Of a stretch of DNA of 64,000 bases, positions 55,324-63,836 are shown piece by piece. Position numbers and translations under genes: made by a program. The stretch's first letter is position 1. Each line of letters opens with the position of its first letter. The notes below the pieces were generated by a model, which worked only from the letters and a program-made list of their open reading frames with translations, searched no databases and was not told the DNA's origin. The stretch is from Alloalcanivorax dieselolei B5 (GTDB lineage Bacteria; Pseudomonadota; Gammaproteobacteria; Pseudomonadales; Alcanivoracaceae), in the NCBI RefSeq assembly GCF_000300005.1, contig NC_018691.1, forward strand, positions 4,731,001 to 4,795,000. The letters run 5' to 3'.

Positions 55324-57222
55324 TCAGGTCCAGCCGAACAGCAAATCCAGCAGGCTGCCCAGCAGATCACCGAGAACAGGAACGTCCTGCAGGGCATCTG
55401 CAATCGGGCTCAACAGCTGCTTCAGCAGGCTGTCATTATCCCCGGCCAGGGTTTCCAGCAAACCGGCCAGCGGATCGCCCAGCGCCGGGACTTGCTCCAG
55501 CAAGTCGCCCACGGTCGGGACCAGAGCACCGCCATCACCGACCGGGCCGTCGAGGACACCGCCAAGCAGGCCGTCCAGATCAAGGTCACCGCCCAGCGCG
55601 CCGCCCAGCAGACCGGTCAGCAGATCGCCCAGCACCGGAATGTTCTCCAGCAAGGACAGATCAGGCTCGAAGCCGCTATCACCGCCGGGCAGGCCGCCGC
55701 CGAGAGTACCCAGCAGTTGGTTCAGCAGATCACCCAGTACCGGGATTTGATCCAGAGCACCGGTGAGCATATCCAGCGGATTGCCTTCACCGCCACCCAG
55801 GCCACCGTCGGCCAAGCCGAGCAAGGTGCCCAAGAGGGGGTCGAGTACGTCACCCAGCACCGGAATCTCACCCAGCAGACCGGTCAGACCGGACAGCTGG
55901 TCACCGGCACCGGCCAGGCAAGACAGGGGATTACCGGATTCGCAGGTCAGCGCGCCCAGTACTTGCTCGAGTACGTCGCCCAGCACCGGTACTTGATCCA
56001 GCAGGCCGGTCACGGCTTCCAGATCGCCACCGGTCAGGCCACCCAGCAGCCCTTCCAAATCCAGCGGCAGGCCGCCGTCACCACCGATGTCACCACCGAG
56101 GATGCCGCCAATGATATCGCCCAGTACCGGAATCTCGCCGGTCAGTTCACCCAGCATGCCCAGGTTTTCCAGCAGGCTGGTGAGCGGATCGGAACCGTCG
56201 CCCGGAAGCGGCAAGCCACCTTCCAGCAGACCGCCCAGCAGATCGCCAAGAACCGGAATACCGCCCACGGCGTCGGCGACCGGGCCCAGGCCTTCACCGA
56301 TATCCAGCAGGCAGGTCAGTTGGTTCTCACCGTCCTCACAGTTGCCGCCCAGGCCAACTACGTTGGTTACCGCACCCAGCACTTCCGTCAGGCAGGCCGC
56401 CGGATCAAAGTCAGCAGCGTTAGAAGGGTTGGTCGCCACCGGACACAACGCCATGGAAACGGTGTTCACGGTGCCCAGCAGCAGCTCGCCACTAGCCAGG
56501 TTGTTGGCCACGCCGGTCAGACAAGTCTGCGGGTTTAGCATGTCTTCACAACCGAGCAGGCCGACCACGCCCTGGAGAGTATTCGGCGTATCCTTGAGCA
56601 CCTCAACCAGACAGCTCACTGGGTTGCCGTCCGCGTCCAGTGAGTTTTGCGGACACAGCGCCTGGGTCACCGGGCTGGTACCGTCCAGCAAACCGGTGAT
56701 GGTGTTCTTCAGGTAAGTACCGCTTTCCAATACACAGGCTTGCAGGAAGTCTGGATTGGTGGCGCTTCCCAGCAGGCCGGATTCGGTGTCCGCTACCGCG
56801 TTGGCACACAACAGACCCAGCAGGTTGTCGTTGCTCAGGGAAATGTTTTCGAGCGCTTCATTCTGACAAGTCAGAACATCAATCGCATCGCCCAGATTGG
56901 AGTCGATCAGCGAGCCAGGACATACGGAAGCGGTGAAGTGGTTGTTGCTATCGATCAGCGTCAACAACTCAGCTTCTTCTTCAGGAGTCGGCTCGTCCGG
57001 CTCGTCGGGGTTATCGGGATCATCCGGGTCATCGGGATTGTCCGGGTTATCGGGGTCATCCGGATCGTCAGGGTTATCGGGGTTGTCCGGGTTATTCGGG
57101 TTTCCCGGGTTGTTCGGATCGTTCGGCGTACCGCCGCCACCACCACCGCCACTGCCACCACAGGCGGCCAGGGCGACCACCATCAAACACAGTAGCAGGC
57201 CTCTTGCCATGGACGTAATCAT
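55324..57222 (-). CDS. Large repetitive lipoprotein with Asp/Asn-Pro linker and PVLGD repeats
   Basis: I do not recognise this 632-residue protein. A signal peptide ends in a classic lipobox (VVALAAC, acylated Cys21). A glycine run is followed by a linker at residues 32-80 with proline at every third position (16 in register, D/N between). A middle region (about 95-320) has cysteines in spaced pairs such as ALCPQNS...VSCLVEV and GCEDMLNPQTC, probably disulfides. The C-terminal half carries eight copies of [IV]P[VA]LGD-x2-x2-[LIV]L, every 25-70 residues, in Gly/Leu/Asp-rich sequence. I chose the ATG at 57222 because GAGGG lies eight bases upstream and the signal peptide begins here. A surface adhesin or matrix role is possible but unproven. 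Confidence 0.8.
   Translation of the reverse strand: MITSMARGLLLCLMVVALAACGGSGGGGGGGTPNDPNNPGNPNNPDNPDNPDDPDDPDNPDNPDDPDDPDNPDEPDEPTPEEEAELLTLIDSNNHFTASVCPGSLIDSNLGDAIDVLTCQNEALENISLSNDNLLGLLCANAVADTESGLLGSATNPDFLQACVLESGTYLKNTITGLLDGTSPVTQALCPQNSLDADGNPVSCLVEVLKDTPNTLQGVVGLLGCEDMLNPQTCLTGVANNLASGELLLGTVNTVSMALCPVATNPSNAADFDPAACLTEVLGAVTNVVGLGGNCEDGENQLTCLLDIGEGLGPVADAVGGIPVLGDLLGGLLEGGLPLPGDGSDPLTSLLENLGMLGELTGEIPVLGDIIGGILGGDIGGDGGLPLDLEGLLGGLTGGDLEAVTGLLDQVPVLGDVLEQVLGALTCESGNPLSCLAGAGDQLSGLTGLLGEIPVLGDVLDPLLGTLLGLADGGLGGGEGNPLDMLTGALDQIPVLGDLLNQLLGTLGGGLPGGDSGFEPDLSLLENIPVLGDLLTGLLGGALGGDLDLDGLLGGVLDGPVGDGGALVPTVGDLLEQVPALGDPLAGLLETLAGDNDSLLKQLLSPIADALQDVPVLGDLLGSLLDLLFGWT
56983..57129 (-). 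repeat. Tandem 9-bp repeat coding the Asp/Asn-Pro linker
   Basis: About 16 imperfect nine-base units on the minus strand encode (D/N)(D/N/E)P triplets. Such in-frame microsatellites tend to vary in length between strains without shifting the frame. Confidence 0.85.
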
Positions 57223-57506
57223 CGCTTCCACCCTCATTGAGTAACCATTGTTCGAAAAATTCAGGTCATTCAGTGACCAGGGTTGAGCTCCCCGTCCCCC
57301 TGAAAACCGATGAACCTCGAATGAACGAATGTACAAAGGGTGGCTATGAAAAAATGTAGAACGTGATTTACGTCATGTTAACGGCACGTGCTCAGGTAAC
57401 CCCGCGGTTTCCGTTGTCAGCGGTTGTAACCAAATTGTGATTTTTGTCTCATCAATCGAGAGAGCCGCGTAACAAGACTGGACGGCCAGCAGGACCCGAA
57501 GAGGGG

Positions 57507-58124
57507 TCAGCTGATCTCGATCATCACCCGGTGGCGATAAGCGGGGCGCTCAGCCAGACGGTGATACCAGGCTTCCAGATGAGGCAGGTCCGGGCGCTGA
57601 TCATCCAGTTCAAACCACGGATAGCTCAGGCAGCCCAGCGGGATATCGCCCATGCCAAAGTCATCGCCGGACAGGTAGGGCTGTCTGGCCAGAGCCAGGT
57701 CCGCCACCGCCAGTTGTTCGCGCAAAACCCGCAGTCCCCGTTCCATGGCCGCCGAATCACGGGTCTCCGGAGTCTTGCGCACCCGGTTGATGAACCAGTC
57801 CTTGTAGGCACCCACCAGGGTGGTGGAGGCCCAATCCATCCATTTGTCCGCGCCGGCCCGGCGTTTCGGATCCGAGGCGTACACCCGGCCCGCGCCGTAC
57901 TGAGCGCCGAGATAACGAACGATGGCATTGGATTCCCACAACACCAGGTCACCGTCCTGCAGGCAGGGAATCAAGCCGTTCGGATTCATTTCCCGATACA
58001 CCGGCTCATCCAACCCGCCGTAGCGGCCACCAAGCGGCTGATGCTCCACATCGAGCCCCAGTTCGTCGGCGCACCAGAGCACTTTCTTCACGTTGGTGGA
58101 ATCCGCGCGGCCCCATACTTTCAT
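57507..58124 (-). CDS. Glutathione S-transferase family protein
   Basis: A 205-residue GST. The thioredoxin-like N-terminal domain has GRADSTNVKKVLWCADEL with the probable active-site serine/threonine, the cis-proline in GLIPCLQDGD, and the glutathione-gamma-glutamyl motif WESNAIVRYL. The helical C-terminal domain follows from about residue 85. GGGAGAA precedes the ATG. The substrate is unknown. It is encoded downstream of the MscS gene on the same strand with a 52-base gap. Confidence 0.92.
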   Translation of the reverse strand: MKVWGRADSTNVKKVLWCADELGLDVEHQPLGGRYGGLDEPVYREMNPNGLIPCLQDGDLVLWESNAIVRYLGAQYGAGRVYASDPKRRAGADKWMDWASTTLVGAYKDWFINRVRKTPETRDSAAMERGLRVLREQLAVADLALARQPYLSGDDFGMGDIPLGCLSYPWFELDDQRPDLPHLEAWYHRLAERPAYRHRVMIEIS

Positions 58125-58176
58125 TACGGTTCTCCCGTTACGGGCCGGTGCCGCCCGGGCACCGGCTCAGCAATGA

Positions 58177-58986
58177 TCAGCCGTCCAGCTTGTTCAGATG
58201 CACGTCCATTTGCGGGAACGGAATGCCGATACCGGCCTCATCAAAGCGGCGTTTCACCTTCTCGGTGGTATCCCAGAGTACCGCCCAGTAATCCGCGTTC
58301 TTCACCCACGGACGGCAGAGGAAGTTCACGGAGCTGTCCGCCAACTCGCCCACAACGATGGTCGGGGCCGGATCCTTCAGACACCGTTCGTCCTCGGCAA
58401 GCACTTCCTGCAGAATCTGCTTCACCTTGCTCAGATCGGCGGAGTAACTGACGCCAAACACCATATCCACACGGCGGGTGGGCATCTCGCTGTAGTTGGT
58501 GATATCGGTGGCCAGGATAGCGCCGTTGGGCACGGTCACCACTTTATTGTCCGGCGTGTGCAGGATAGTGGCGAAGATGCGTACTTCCTTCACGGTGCCG
58601 GAGGTGCCCGCGACTTCCACATAATGGCCGGTACGGAAAGGCCGGAACATGATCAGCATGACGCCCGCGGCGAAGTTGCCCAGAGAGTCCTTCAGTGCCA
58701 GACCCACGGCCAGGCCGGCGGCACCGACGATGGCAACCAGAGAGGTGGTTTCCACTCCGAGCTGATCCAACGCGGCGATCACCACGAACATGAACAGCAG
58801 AATGTGGATGATGTTACCCAGGAAGTTGGCCACCGTGGGATCCAGGCGCTTGCCAAGCAGGCCTTTACTCCAGTTGACAATGCGCTTGGCCACCCAGATA
58901 CCGATGACGAAGATCACCACCGCCATGGCGAAACTCCAGGCGTATGGCATCAGGTTTTCATTGATGAATGTTTCGATCTGTTCCAT
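58177..58986 (-). CDS. mscS: Small-conductance mechanosensitive channel (MscS)
   Basis: Inner-membrane channel of 269 residues that releases solutes on hypo-osmotic shock. Three N-terminal transmembrane segments are followed by the pore helix TM3 (GAAGLAVGLALKDSLGNFAAGVM) and the cytoplasmic beta domain (VEVAGTSGTVKEV, TPDNKVVTVPNGAI). The alpha/beta C-terminal domain ends around FPQMDVHLNKLDG. Length is close to E. coli MscS (286). AAAGAGGTGG precedes the ATG. It fits the salt-adaptation genes in the window. Confidence 0.95.
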   Translation of the reverse strand: MEQIETFINENLMPYAWSFAMAVVIFVIGIWVAKRIVNWSKGLLGKRLDPTVANFLGNIIHILLFMFVVIAALDQLGVETTSLVAIVGAAGLAVGLALKDSLGNFAAGVMLIMFRPFRTGHYVEVAGTSGTVKEVRIFATILHTPDNKVVTVPNGAILATDITNYSEMPTRRVDMVFGVSYSADLSKVKQILQEVLAEDERCLKDPAPTIVVGELADSSVNFLCRPWVKNADYWAVLWDTTEKVKRRFDEAGIGIPFPQMDVHLNKLDG

Positions 58987-59137
58987 GTACCCACCTCTTT
59001 TCCTGAAAGCCCGAGATTCTACGTGAATGAAAGGGCTGTATCCTCGGCGACATCCCCATTCATGGGTAGCCTTCGGGCCGGTGTTTTTACATAAAATTCA
59101 TGGTCCGCCGATACCGGCGCGCACCGGCGGATACCTC

Positions 59138-59614
59138 TCAGCCCAGCTCGGCCAGCACGGTTTCCGCGCTGCTTTTGTCCACGCCTTTGGCGTCCACGCC
59201 CAGATACTTCACCACGCCGTCCTCGGCGATCAGGGCAAAGCGCTGACTGCGGATACCGAGCCCGGCGCCGCTGGCATCCAGCTCCAGGCCCAGGGCACGG
59301 GTGAACTCGGCGTTGCCGTCCGCCAGCATGGTGATGTGTTCGGCGTTCTGATCCTGCTGCCAGGCGCCCATGACAAAAGCGTCGTTCACCGCCATGCAGG
59401 CGATGGCGTCCACTTTCTCCAGCAACGCATCGGCGTTCACCACGAAACCGGGCATGTGGGTCACGGAACAGCCGGGGGTAAAAGCGCCGGGAACGGCGAA
59501 CAAAACCACCTTGCGGCCTTTGAAGAAATCGCCGGTGGGCAGGTCTTCCGGCCCTTTGGCGCCATTGGTTTTGATGGTGACGTCAGGCAGCTTATCGCCA
59601 ACGGATATAGTCAT
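59138..59614 (-). CDS. Peroxiredoxin (Prx5 type)
   Basis: Thiol peroxidase of 158 residues. The peroxidatic cysteine lies near residue 49 in VPGAFTPGCSVTHMPGF, the Prx5-type motif (TPGCSxxHxPGF). The arginine of the active site is in GIRSQRFALIAEDG. No signal peptide is present. It probably reduces peroxides with glutaredoxin or glutathione. Its ribosome binding site is weak (GGGACC). Confidence 0.94.
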   Translation of the reverse strand: MTISVGDKLPDVTIKTNGAKGPEDLPTGDFFKGRKVVLFAVPGAFTPGCSVTHMPGFVVNADALLEKVDAIACMAVNDAFVMGAWQQDQNAEHITMLADGNAEFTRALGLELDASGAGLGIRSQRFALIAEDGVVKYLGVDAKGVDKSSAETVLAELG

Positions 59615-59750
59615 GATCAGGTCCCGCTTGGTTGTCGTTGAAGCCAGGGCGCGCTCCGCGCCAGGAAATCCGGGTCAATGTAGCATGCTATCCGTGATCG
59701 CTCCCAGCATCACCGGCATGGCCGGGCCCGGTGCCGACGGCAGAAAGACA

Positions 59751-59783
59751 TCGCGGCCCTTTTCATAGTGAAAAGGGCCGCGA
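59751..59783. repeat. Perfect 15-bp inverted repeat with 3-base loop
   Basis: TCGCGGCCCTTTTCA, then TAG, then its exact reverse complement. It lies 31 bases beyond the stop of the VIT-vWA gene. The T-run is inside the stem and no T-run follows on the minus strand, so it is not a standard intrinsic terminator. Confidence 0.8.
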
Positions 59784-59813
59784 CACACTTGCTCAATGGG
59801 ACCTAATCTCTTC

Positions 59814-61883
59814 TTAGCGACGCTGCCGCCACCATCCGCCCAGCAACAGAATCAGGAACGGCAGCCAGGCCAACGGTCCGAACGCGCCACCACCACCGCC
59901 GCCGCCCGTGGACGGGCGATGCCCCTTGAACATCGGTTGCGAACCATCAACCCGATTGGAAACCGGTGCTGCCTGTTCGCGCTGGGCCTTGGCCAGACGT
60001 TCGATATCGCGGCGTTTGGCGTTATCGCGATCAATACCATACTGCTGGAACATCTCTTCCCGCAGCACCACCATGGAGGTGTAGTTGGTGACCAGGCCGT
60101 ACTCCAGGCCCAGATCGACGATACCGTTACGCAGGTCGGCGTTGTCACCGAAGTTATTGATCTCCCGTTGCATCCCCTCGATGGTGGCGTAGGCCCACAG
60201 CCGCTCCAGTTCCGGGTTGTCGCCGCCGCTGGCCGGAAACTCGAAGCGGGTTTTGTAGCGCCGTTTTTCGCCGCCCACCTCGGCGGTCAGCGTCACGTCC
60301 GCCGGGCCCTGGCCCCAATAGTGCCCCATCAGCACCATCTGGCGGCCCCGGTATACGGTGCCGAAGCGCTCGGGGATCATGTCGGCGGTTTTCACTCCGT
60401 CGATCTCTACTTTCACATTATTCATGGCCTGGTGGGTGACCTTGCTGGTGGCCAGCAGAATCTGCCCGACAATGTCATCGCTGTTGGAGACGTTCACCGC
60501 GAAGCCCTTGCTGGCGTCGGTGAGCGCGGTCAACATCGGCCGGTTGGCGCTGTTGCCCATGACGAAAGTGAACAAGCGGACGTCATGGGTCTCAAGCAAG
60601 TCGAGAAACTTCTTCTGATCGGTGACGCCGACGTTGGCGACGCCGTCGGTCACCAGCACGATGCCGGTGGGACGGTCCGCATCCAAAGGCCGTAGCGCCA
60701 GTTTCAGGCCATCGAACAGATTGGTGCCGCCCTGGGGGCCCAAGGCCTGAACCCGCTTCACGTAATGGCGCACGTTTTCCGGGTTCACCACCACATAGCC
60801 GTTGGTGAGCTCACTGGCGTGATCGTCAAACAGAACGATGCGGAAGCGGTCGCCGGGGCGCAGTTTACCCAACGCCTGACTGACCCCTTCGGCCAGCGTC
60901 GCCAGCTTGCCGTGCATGGATCCGGAAATATCCAGCACGAATACCCAGTCGCTGCCGGTGGTGATCGGTTGCAGATCGTCCCCGGGCGTCAGGCTCAGCA
61001 TGAAGGTCCCGCGGGACGCGCCGGCGGCACGATAAGCCACTAGGTCCACGCTGCCCGGCAGATCCGCCGCGTGCCGCCAGTACACCACCACATCCTGGTC
61101 AAGTCGGAAGGCCGCCTTTGGCGCCGCCGGGTCCTCGCCTTCGCCAGCCGGCGCCACGCTCTCTTCCGTCCCTTCGGCGGCTCCGGCACGGCTGTCCAGC
61201 GTCACTTGCCATTGTTGCGGCCCCAGCTGTTTTACCTGAGCCTGTGGATGCTTGGGCAGACGCACCGCCTCCACCGGATAGCCGGTGCGCAGGTTCATGG
61301 TGAAGGTGAAATGCTGCTCCACTTTGTCGTTGGCGGTCCAGAATGACAGGCGCTCTTCATCCACGCCGCCCTCTTCCAGCGGATAGACATAACGGCCGAT
61401 GCCGGTATCGACAAAAGCCGGTTGCAGATACACCAGCCGCACCCGGGTGTCCTGGCCCGCCCGTACCGGGTTGACGAGCACGTCGAAGGTGCGGTAATCG
61501 TCCTTTTCCATCAGACCGGCGTCGCGGCCCGCGGCTTTTTCCTGCTCGTAGACCTCGCGGGCTTTTTGCTTCTCCAGCACCTCGCCGGTGACCGGTTTGC
61601 CGTCGATCCACACCGTGAACTCCGCCACCGCCGCCTGGCGCGGTACCGGGAAGCTGTACCAGGCCTCGAAATCGCGGTCGTGGGGGTTGTGGAACACCTG
61701 CTCCACCTCGGTGACCGCGTAACCGTCCTCCACATCCACGGTGACATGCTGCTCGCGAATGCTCAGCGGCGGCTCACTGCCGTCCGCCGGAGTCATCAGG
61801 CCCGCCGCCGCCACGATCTTCGCGCTCATCACCAACGCCAGCCCCAACAACCAATGTCCGAAGGTTCGTCCTGTGAGTGTCAT
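59814..61883 (-). CDS. VIT and von Willebrand A domain exported protein with a sorting-type C-terminus
   Basis: A 689-residue exported protein. A signal peptide (residues 1-26) is followed by a VIT domain (DGYAVTEVEQVFHNPHDRDFEAWYSFPVP), then a vWA domain from about residue 305 with the MIDAS motif DISGSM and LVTDGVANVG. The protein resembles the marine proteobacterial sortase-target group. The C-terminus has RPSTGG (in KGHRPSTGG), a glycine run, a hydrophobic segment (PLAWLPFLILLLGGWW) and RQRR, like a GlyGly-CTERM sorting signal. No sortase or rhombosortase gene is next to it. I chose the ATG at 61883 because AGGGG lies seven bases upstream; the ATG two codons earlier is too close. Confidence 0.85.
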   Translation of the reverse strand: MTLTGRTFGHWLLGLALVMSAKIVAAAGLMTPADGSEPPLSIREQHVTVDVEDGYAVTEVEQVFHNPHDRDFEAWYSFPVPRQAAVAEFTVWIDGKPVTGEVLEKQKAREVYEQEKAAGRDAGLMEKDDYRTFDVLVNPVRAGQDTRVRLVYLQPAFVDTGIGRYVYPLEEGGVDEERLSFWTANDKVEQHFTFTMNLRTGYPVEAVRLPKHPQAQVKQLGPQQWQVTLDSRAGAAEGTEESVAPAGEGEDPAAPKAAFRLDQDVVVYWRHAADLPGSVDLVAYRAAGASRGTFMLSLTPGDDLQPITTGSDWVFVLDISGSMHGKLATLAEGVSQALGKLRPGDRFRIVLFDDHASELTNGYVVVNPENVRHYVKRVQALGPQGGTNLFDGLKLALRPLDADRPTGIVLVTDGVANVGVTDQKKFLDLLETHDVRLFTFVMGNSANRPMLTALTDASKGFAVNVSNSDDIVGQILLATSKVTHQAMNNVKVEIDGVKTADMIPERFGTVYRGRQMVLMGHYWGQGPADVTLTAEVGGEKRRYKTRFEFPASGGDNPELERLWAYATIEGMQREINNFGDNADLRNGIVDLGLEYGLVTNYTSMVVLREEMFQQYGIDRDNAKRRDIERLAKAQREQAAPVSNRVDGSQPMFKGHRPSTGGGGGGGAFGPLAWLPFLILLLGGWWRQRR

Positions 61884-62016
61884 TGTCATTCCCCTTATTT
61901 GAACGTTGTTTAATTTAGACACAGGACAACCCGTTTATTAAACGATGTTCATTAACAAGATGTTTCGGACAGTGTTCAATTAGAGCGCTCCGTCGCTTTC
62001 TGGCGAATGGGGGGCT

Positions 62017-62532
62017 TCAGGAAGGGCGACGCAACTCGGTGGCCACGTCATTGATCAGAGCGGCGAAATCCGGTTTGGCCACCAGCGCCAGGATCAGGCT
62101 GAAAACACCGTTGATCAGGGCCAGCACCGCGTCGGCGTGGGCCAGACTGAGCACGATCACCAGCACCGACACCAGGTCCATCACGCCCAGGAACGAGAAG
62201 GCTCCCGCCTGCGCCTTCAGCGCCGCCAGCTCCTGGCCCTCGGCGCTCGTCGCCCGGGGGTCCTTCAGCGGCCGCGCGGCCACCGTTTGCGGGGCCAGCA
62301 GCACCTTGCGCAACGGCCGCGCCACCACCAGCACCAATCCCATGGCGCCCACCGCCACCATGCGGGCGGTGTCCGCCGGCACCAGTTCCGCCAGCGGCTG
62401 GAAGTGTCCGTAAGCCACCAGCAACGCGATGGCGACGCCCACCAGCAGCGGCGCCGACAGCACCGCGAACCACACCAGCGTCAACCGCCGGGCCAGCGCC
62501 CTTGTTTGCTCCGATACGGTTTGATTCGACAT
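62017..62532 (-). CDS. Hypothetical integral membrane protein
   Basis: A 171-residue protein with about four hydrophobic segments: LTLVWFAVLSAPLLVGVAIA, ARMVAVGAMGLVLVVA, FSFLGVMDLVSVLVIVLSLA and AVLALINGVFSLILALVA. I recognise no family or catalytic residues. The ATG at 62532 (MSNQTVSEQTR) has GGAG nine bases upstream and is preferred over the start seven codons earlier. It follows yajQ on the same strand by 30 bases, so co-transcription is likely. Confidence 0.75.
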   Translation of the reverse strand: MSNQTVSEQTRALARRLTLVWFAVLSAPLLVGVAIALLVAYGHFQPLAELVPADTARMVAVGAMGLVLVVARPLRKVLLAPQTVAARPLKDPRATSAEGQELAALKAQAGAFSFLGVMDLVSVLVIVLSLAHADAVLALINGVFSLILALVAKPDFAALINDVATELRRPS

Positions 62533-62562
62533 GGCACTTTGCTCCGCTATCAAGGGCGCCGG

Positions 62563-63048
62563 TCAGTCGCGGAAATTGTTGAACTGCAGCGGCAGTTCCA
62601 GCTTGGATTCCTTGAGCATGGCGATCACTTGCTGCAGGTCATCCCGCTTCTTGCCATTGACCCGCACCTGGTCCCCCTGGATCGATGCCTGCACCTTGAT
62701 CTTGCTGTCCTTGATCATCTTGACGATCTTCTTGGCGGTGGGCTGGTCGATGCCCTGCTTGAAAGCCAGGGTCAGGGAGAAAGTCTTGCCGCTGTGCACC
62801 GGCTTGTCTTCCCGGTCGGCGCCGGCGGCGCTCAGATTCTGTTTTACACAGGCCTTGGCAAACAGCTCCTCGAGCTGGCGAACCTGGAATTCCGATTCGG
62901 TCTTCAGCGTCACCGACAGCCCGTTCTGTTCGATACTGGCTTCCACGCCGCGGAAATCAAAGCGGCTGGCCAGCTCCCGGTTAGCGTTATCCACGGCGTG
63001 GCGCAGCGCCACTTCATCGGTTTCGGAAACGATGTCGAAGGACGGCAT
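62563..63048 (-). CDS. yajQ: YajQ family nucleotide-binding protein
   Basis: Cytoplasmic UPF0234 protein of 161 residues with two ferredoxin-like halves. Signatures are MPSFDIVSETDEVALRHAVDNA, SRFDFRG and the C-terminal LPLQFNNFRD. Homologues in Xanthomonas bind cyclic di-GMP, and the E. coli protein binds tRNA and nucleotides; which applies here is not known. AAGGAAAG precedes the ATG. Confidence 0.95.
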   Translation of the reverse strand: MPSFDIVSETDEVALRHAVDNANRELASRFDFRGVEASIEQNGLSVTLKTESEFQVRQLEELFAKACVKQNLSAAGADREDKPVHSGKTFSLTLAFKQGIDQPTAKKIVKMIKDSKIKVQASIQGDQVRVNGKKRDDLQQVIAMLKESKLELPLQFNNFRD

Positions 63049-63132
63049 GGTTCTTTCCTTGCTTCAGTTGATTCCGGCCAGGACGGCCCCGCGGGGGGAT
63101 TATACGGGGTTTGCCTGAGGAGCGAAGCACCC

Positions 63133-63161
63133 TTGTTGCGCAACACGCAACATCTTATAAT
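63133..63161 (+). promoter_or_regulatory. higBA promoter with overlapping palindromic operator
   Basis: TTGTTG at 63133-63138 and TATAAT at 63156-63161 are separated by 17 bases. The palindrome GTTGCGCAAC (63135-63144), plus a second ACGCAAC half-site, lies on the -35 and spacer, where the HigA antitoxin would bind for autoregulation. The start would be near 63168, two bases before the higB ATG. Confidence 0.75.
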
Positions 63162-63169
63162 CCATCACC

Positions 63170-63448
63170 ATGATCAAATCATTCCGCCACAAAGGACTGC
63201 AGCGGTTTTTCACCACCGGCTCCACCGCCGGTGTTCAAACCACTCATGCCAAGCGTCTGAGGATGCAACTGGCCGCCCTGGATACCGCAACGGTCATTGA
63301 GGATATGGATATCCCGGGCTTCTCCTTGCACCCCTTGAAAGGAAAAGCAAAGGGGCGCTGGTCCATCCGGGTAAGCGGAAACTGGCGTCTGACCTTTGAA
63401 TTCAAGGACGGCAACGCCTATGTGTTGAACTACGAGGATTATCACTGA
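63170..63448 (+). CDS. higB: HigB-type toxin (RelE/ParE superfamily)
   Basis: mRNA interferase toxin of 92 residues. Family features are MIKSFRHKGLQRFFTTGS, KRLRMQLAALDTA, HPLKGKAKGRWSIRVSGNWRLTFEF and the C-terminal LNYEDYH. There is no Shine-Dalgarno sequence before the ATG, and the predicted transcript starts about two bases upstream, so the message may be leaderless. The toxin gene comes first, as is usual for higBA. Its stop shares one base with the antitoxin start. Confidence 0.94.
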   Translation: MIKSFRHKGLQRFFTTGSTAGVQTTHAKRLRMQLAALDTATVIEDMDIPGFSLHPLKGKAKGRWSIRVSGNWRLTFEFKDGNAYVLNYEDYH

Positions 63449-63741
63449 TGAACATGCACCATCCCCCACACCCCGGTGAGTTCATCCGAGAGGTCTACCT
63501 GGAACCTCACGGTTTAAGTGTGCGTGCGCTGGCGGCAAAGCTGGATATCTCTCCCTCCTCGCTCAGTCGCGTCCTTAACGGGGCCAGCGGCGTGAGCCCG
63601 GAAATGGCTTTGCGCCTATCAAAAGCCCTGGGGCGAACTCCGGAAAGCTGGCTGGCCTTGCAGGACCTTTACGACCTCTGGCAGGCACGGCAACGGATCA
63701 ATCTGGACAAGGTCCAGGCCATCGATTTCAAGGTTGCCTGA
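63448..63741 (+). CDS. higA: HigA-type antitoxin
   Basis: Antitoxin of 97 residues with an XRE helix-turn-helix: LSVRALAAKLDISPSSLSRVLNG at residues 24-46. The N-terminal HPGEFIREVYLEP is a family hallmark. It neutralises HigB and represses the shared promoter at 63133-63161. TACGAGG upstream gives it a better ribosome binding site than the toxin gene, favouring excess antitoxin. Confidence 0.94.
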   Translation: MNMHHPPHPGEFIREVYLEPHGLSVRALAAKLDISPSSLSRVLNGASGVSPEMALRLSKALGRTPESWLALQDLYDLWQARQRINLDKVQAIDFKVA

Positions 63742-63836
63742 ACCACCGGAACCCTTCTCCGCCGCAAGCGCGTTGCATTGCCGCGCCCGGCACAATCGCC
63801 GACACTAGCCGCCCCAATCACCATGAAGCAACGATC

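Noticed and set aside
54943-56538. A 531-codon plus-strand open frame over the repetitive lipoprotein.
   Set aside because: Its apparent repeats (Gln-rich, TAQQ-like) are the shadow of the minus-strand PVLGD repeats. It would also run through the strong terminator at 55248-55286.
57436-57451. TGTGA-N6-TCTCA as a second CRP/Vfr site upstream of the repetitive lipoprotein gene.
   Set aside because: Nine of ten core bases match, but it lies over 200 bases from the start codon without a visible promoter next to it.
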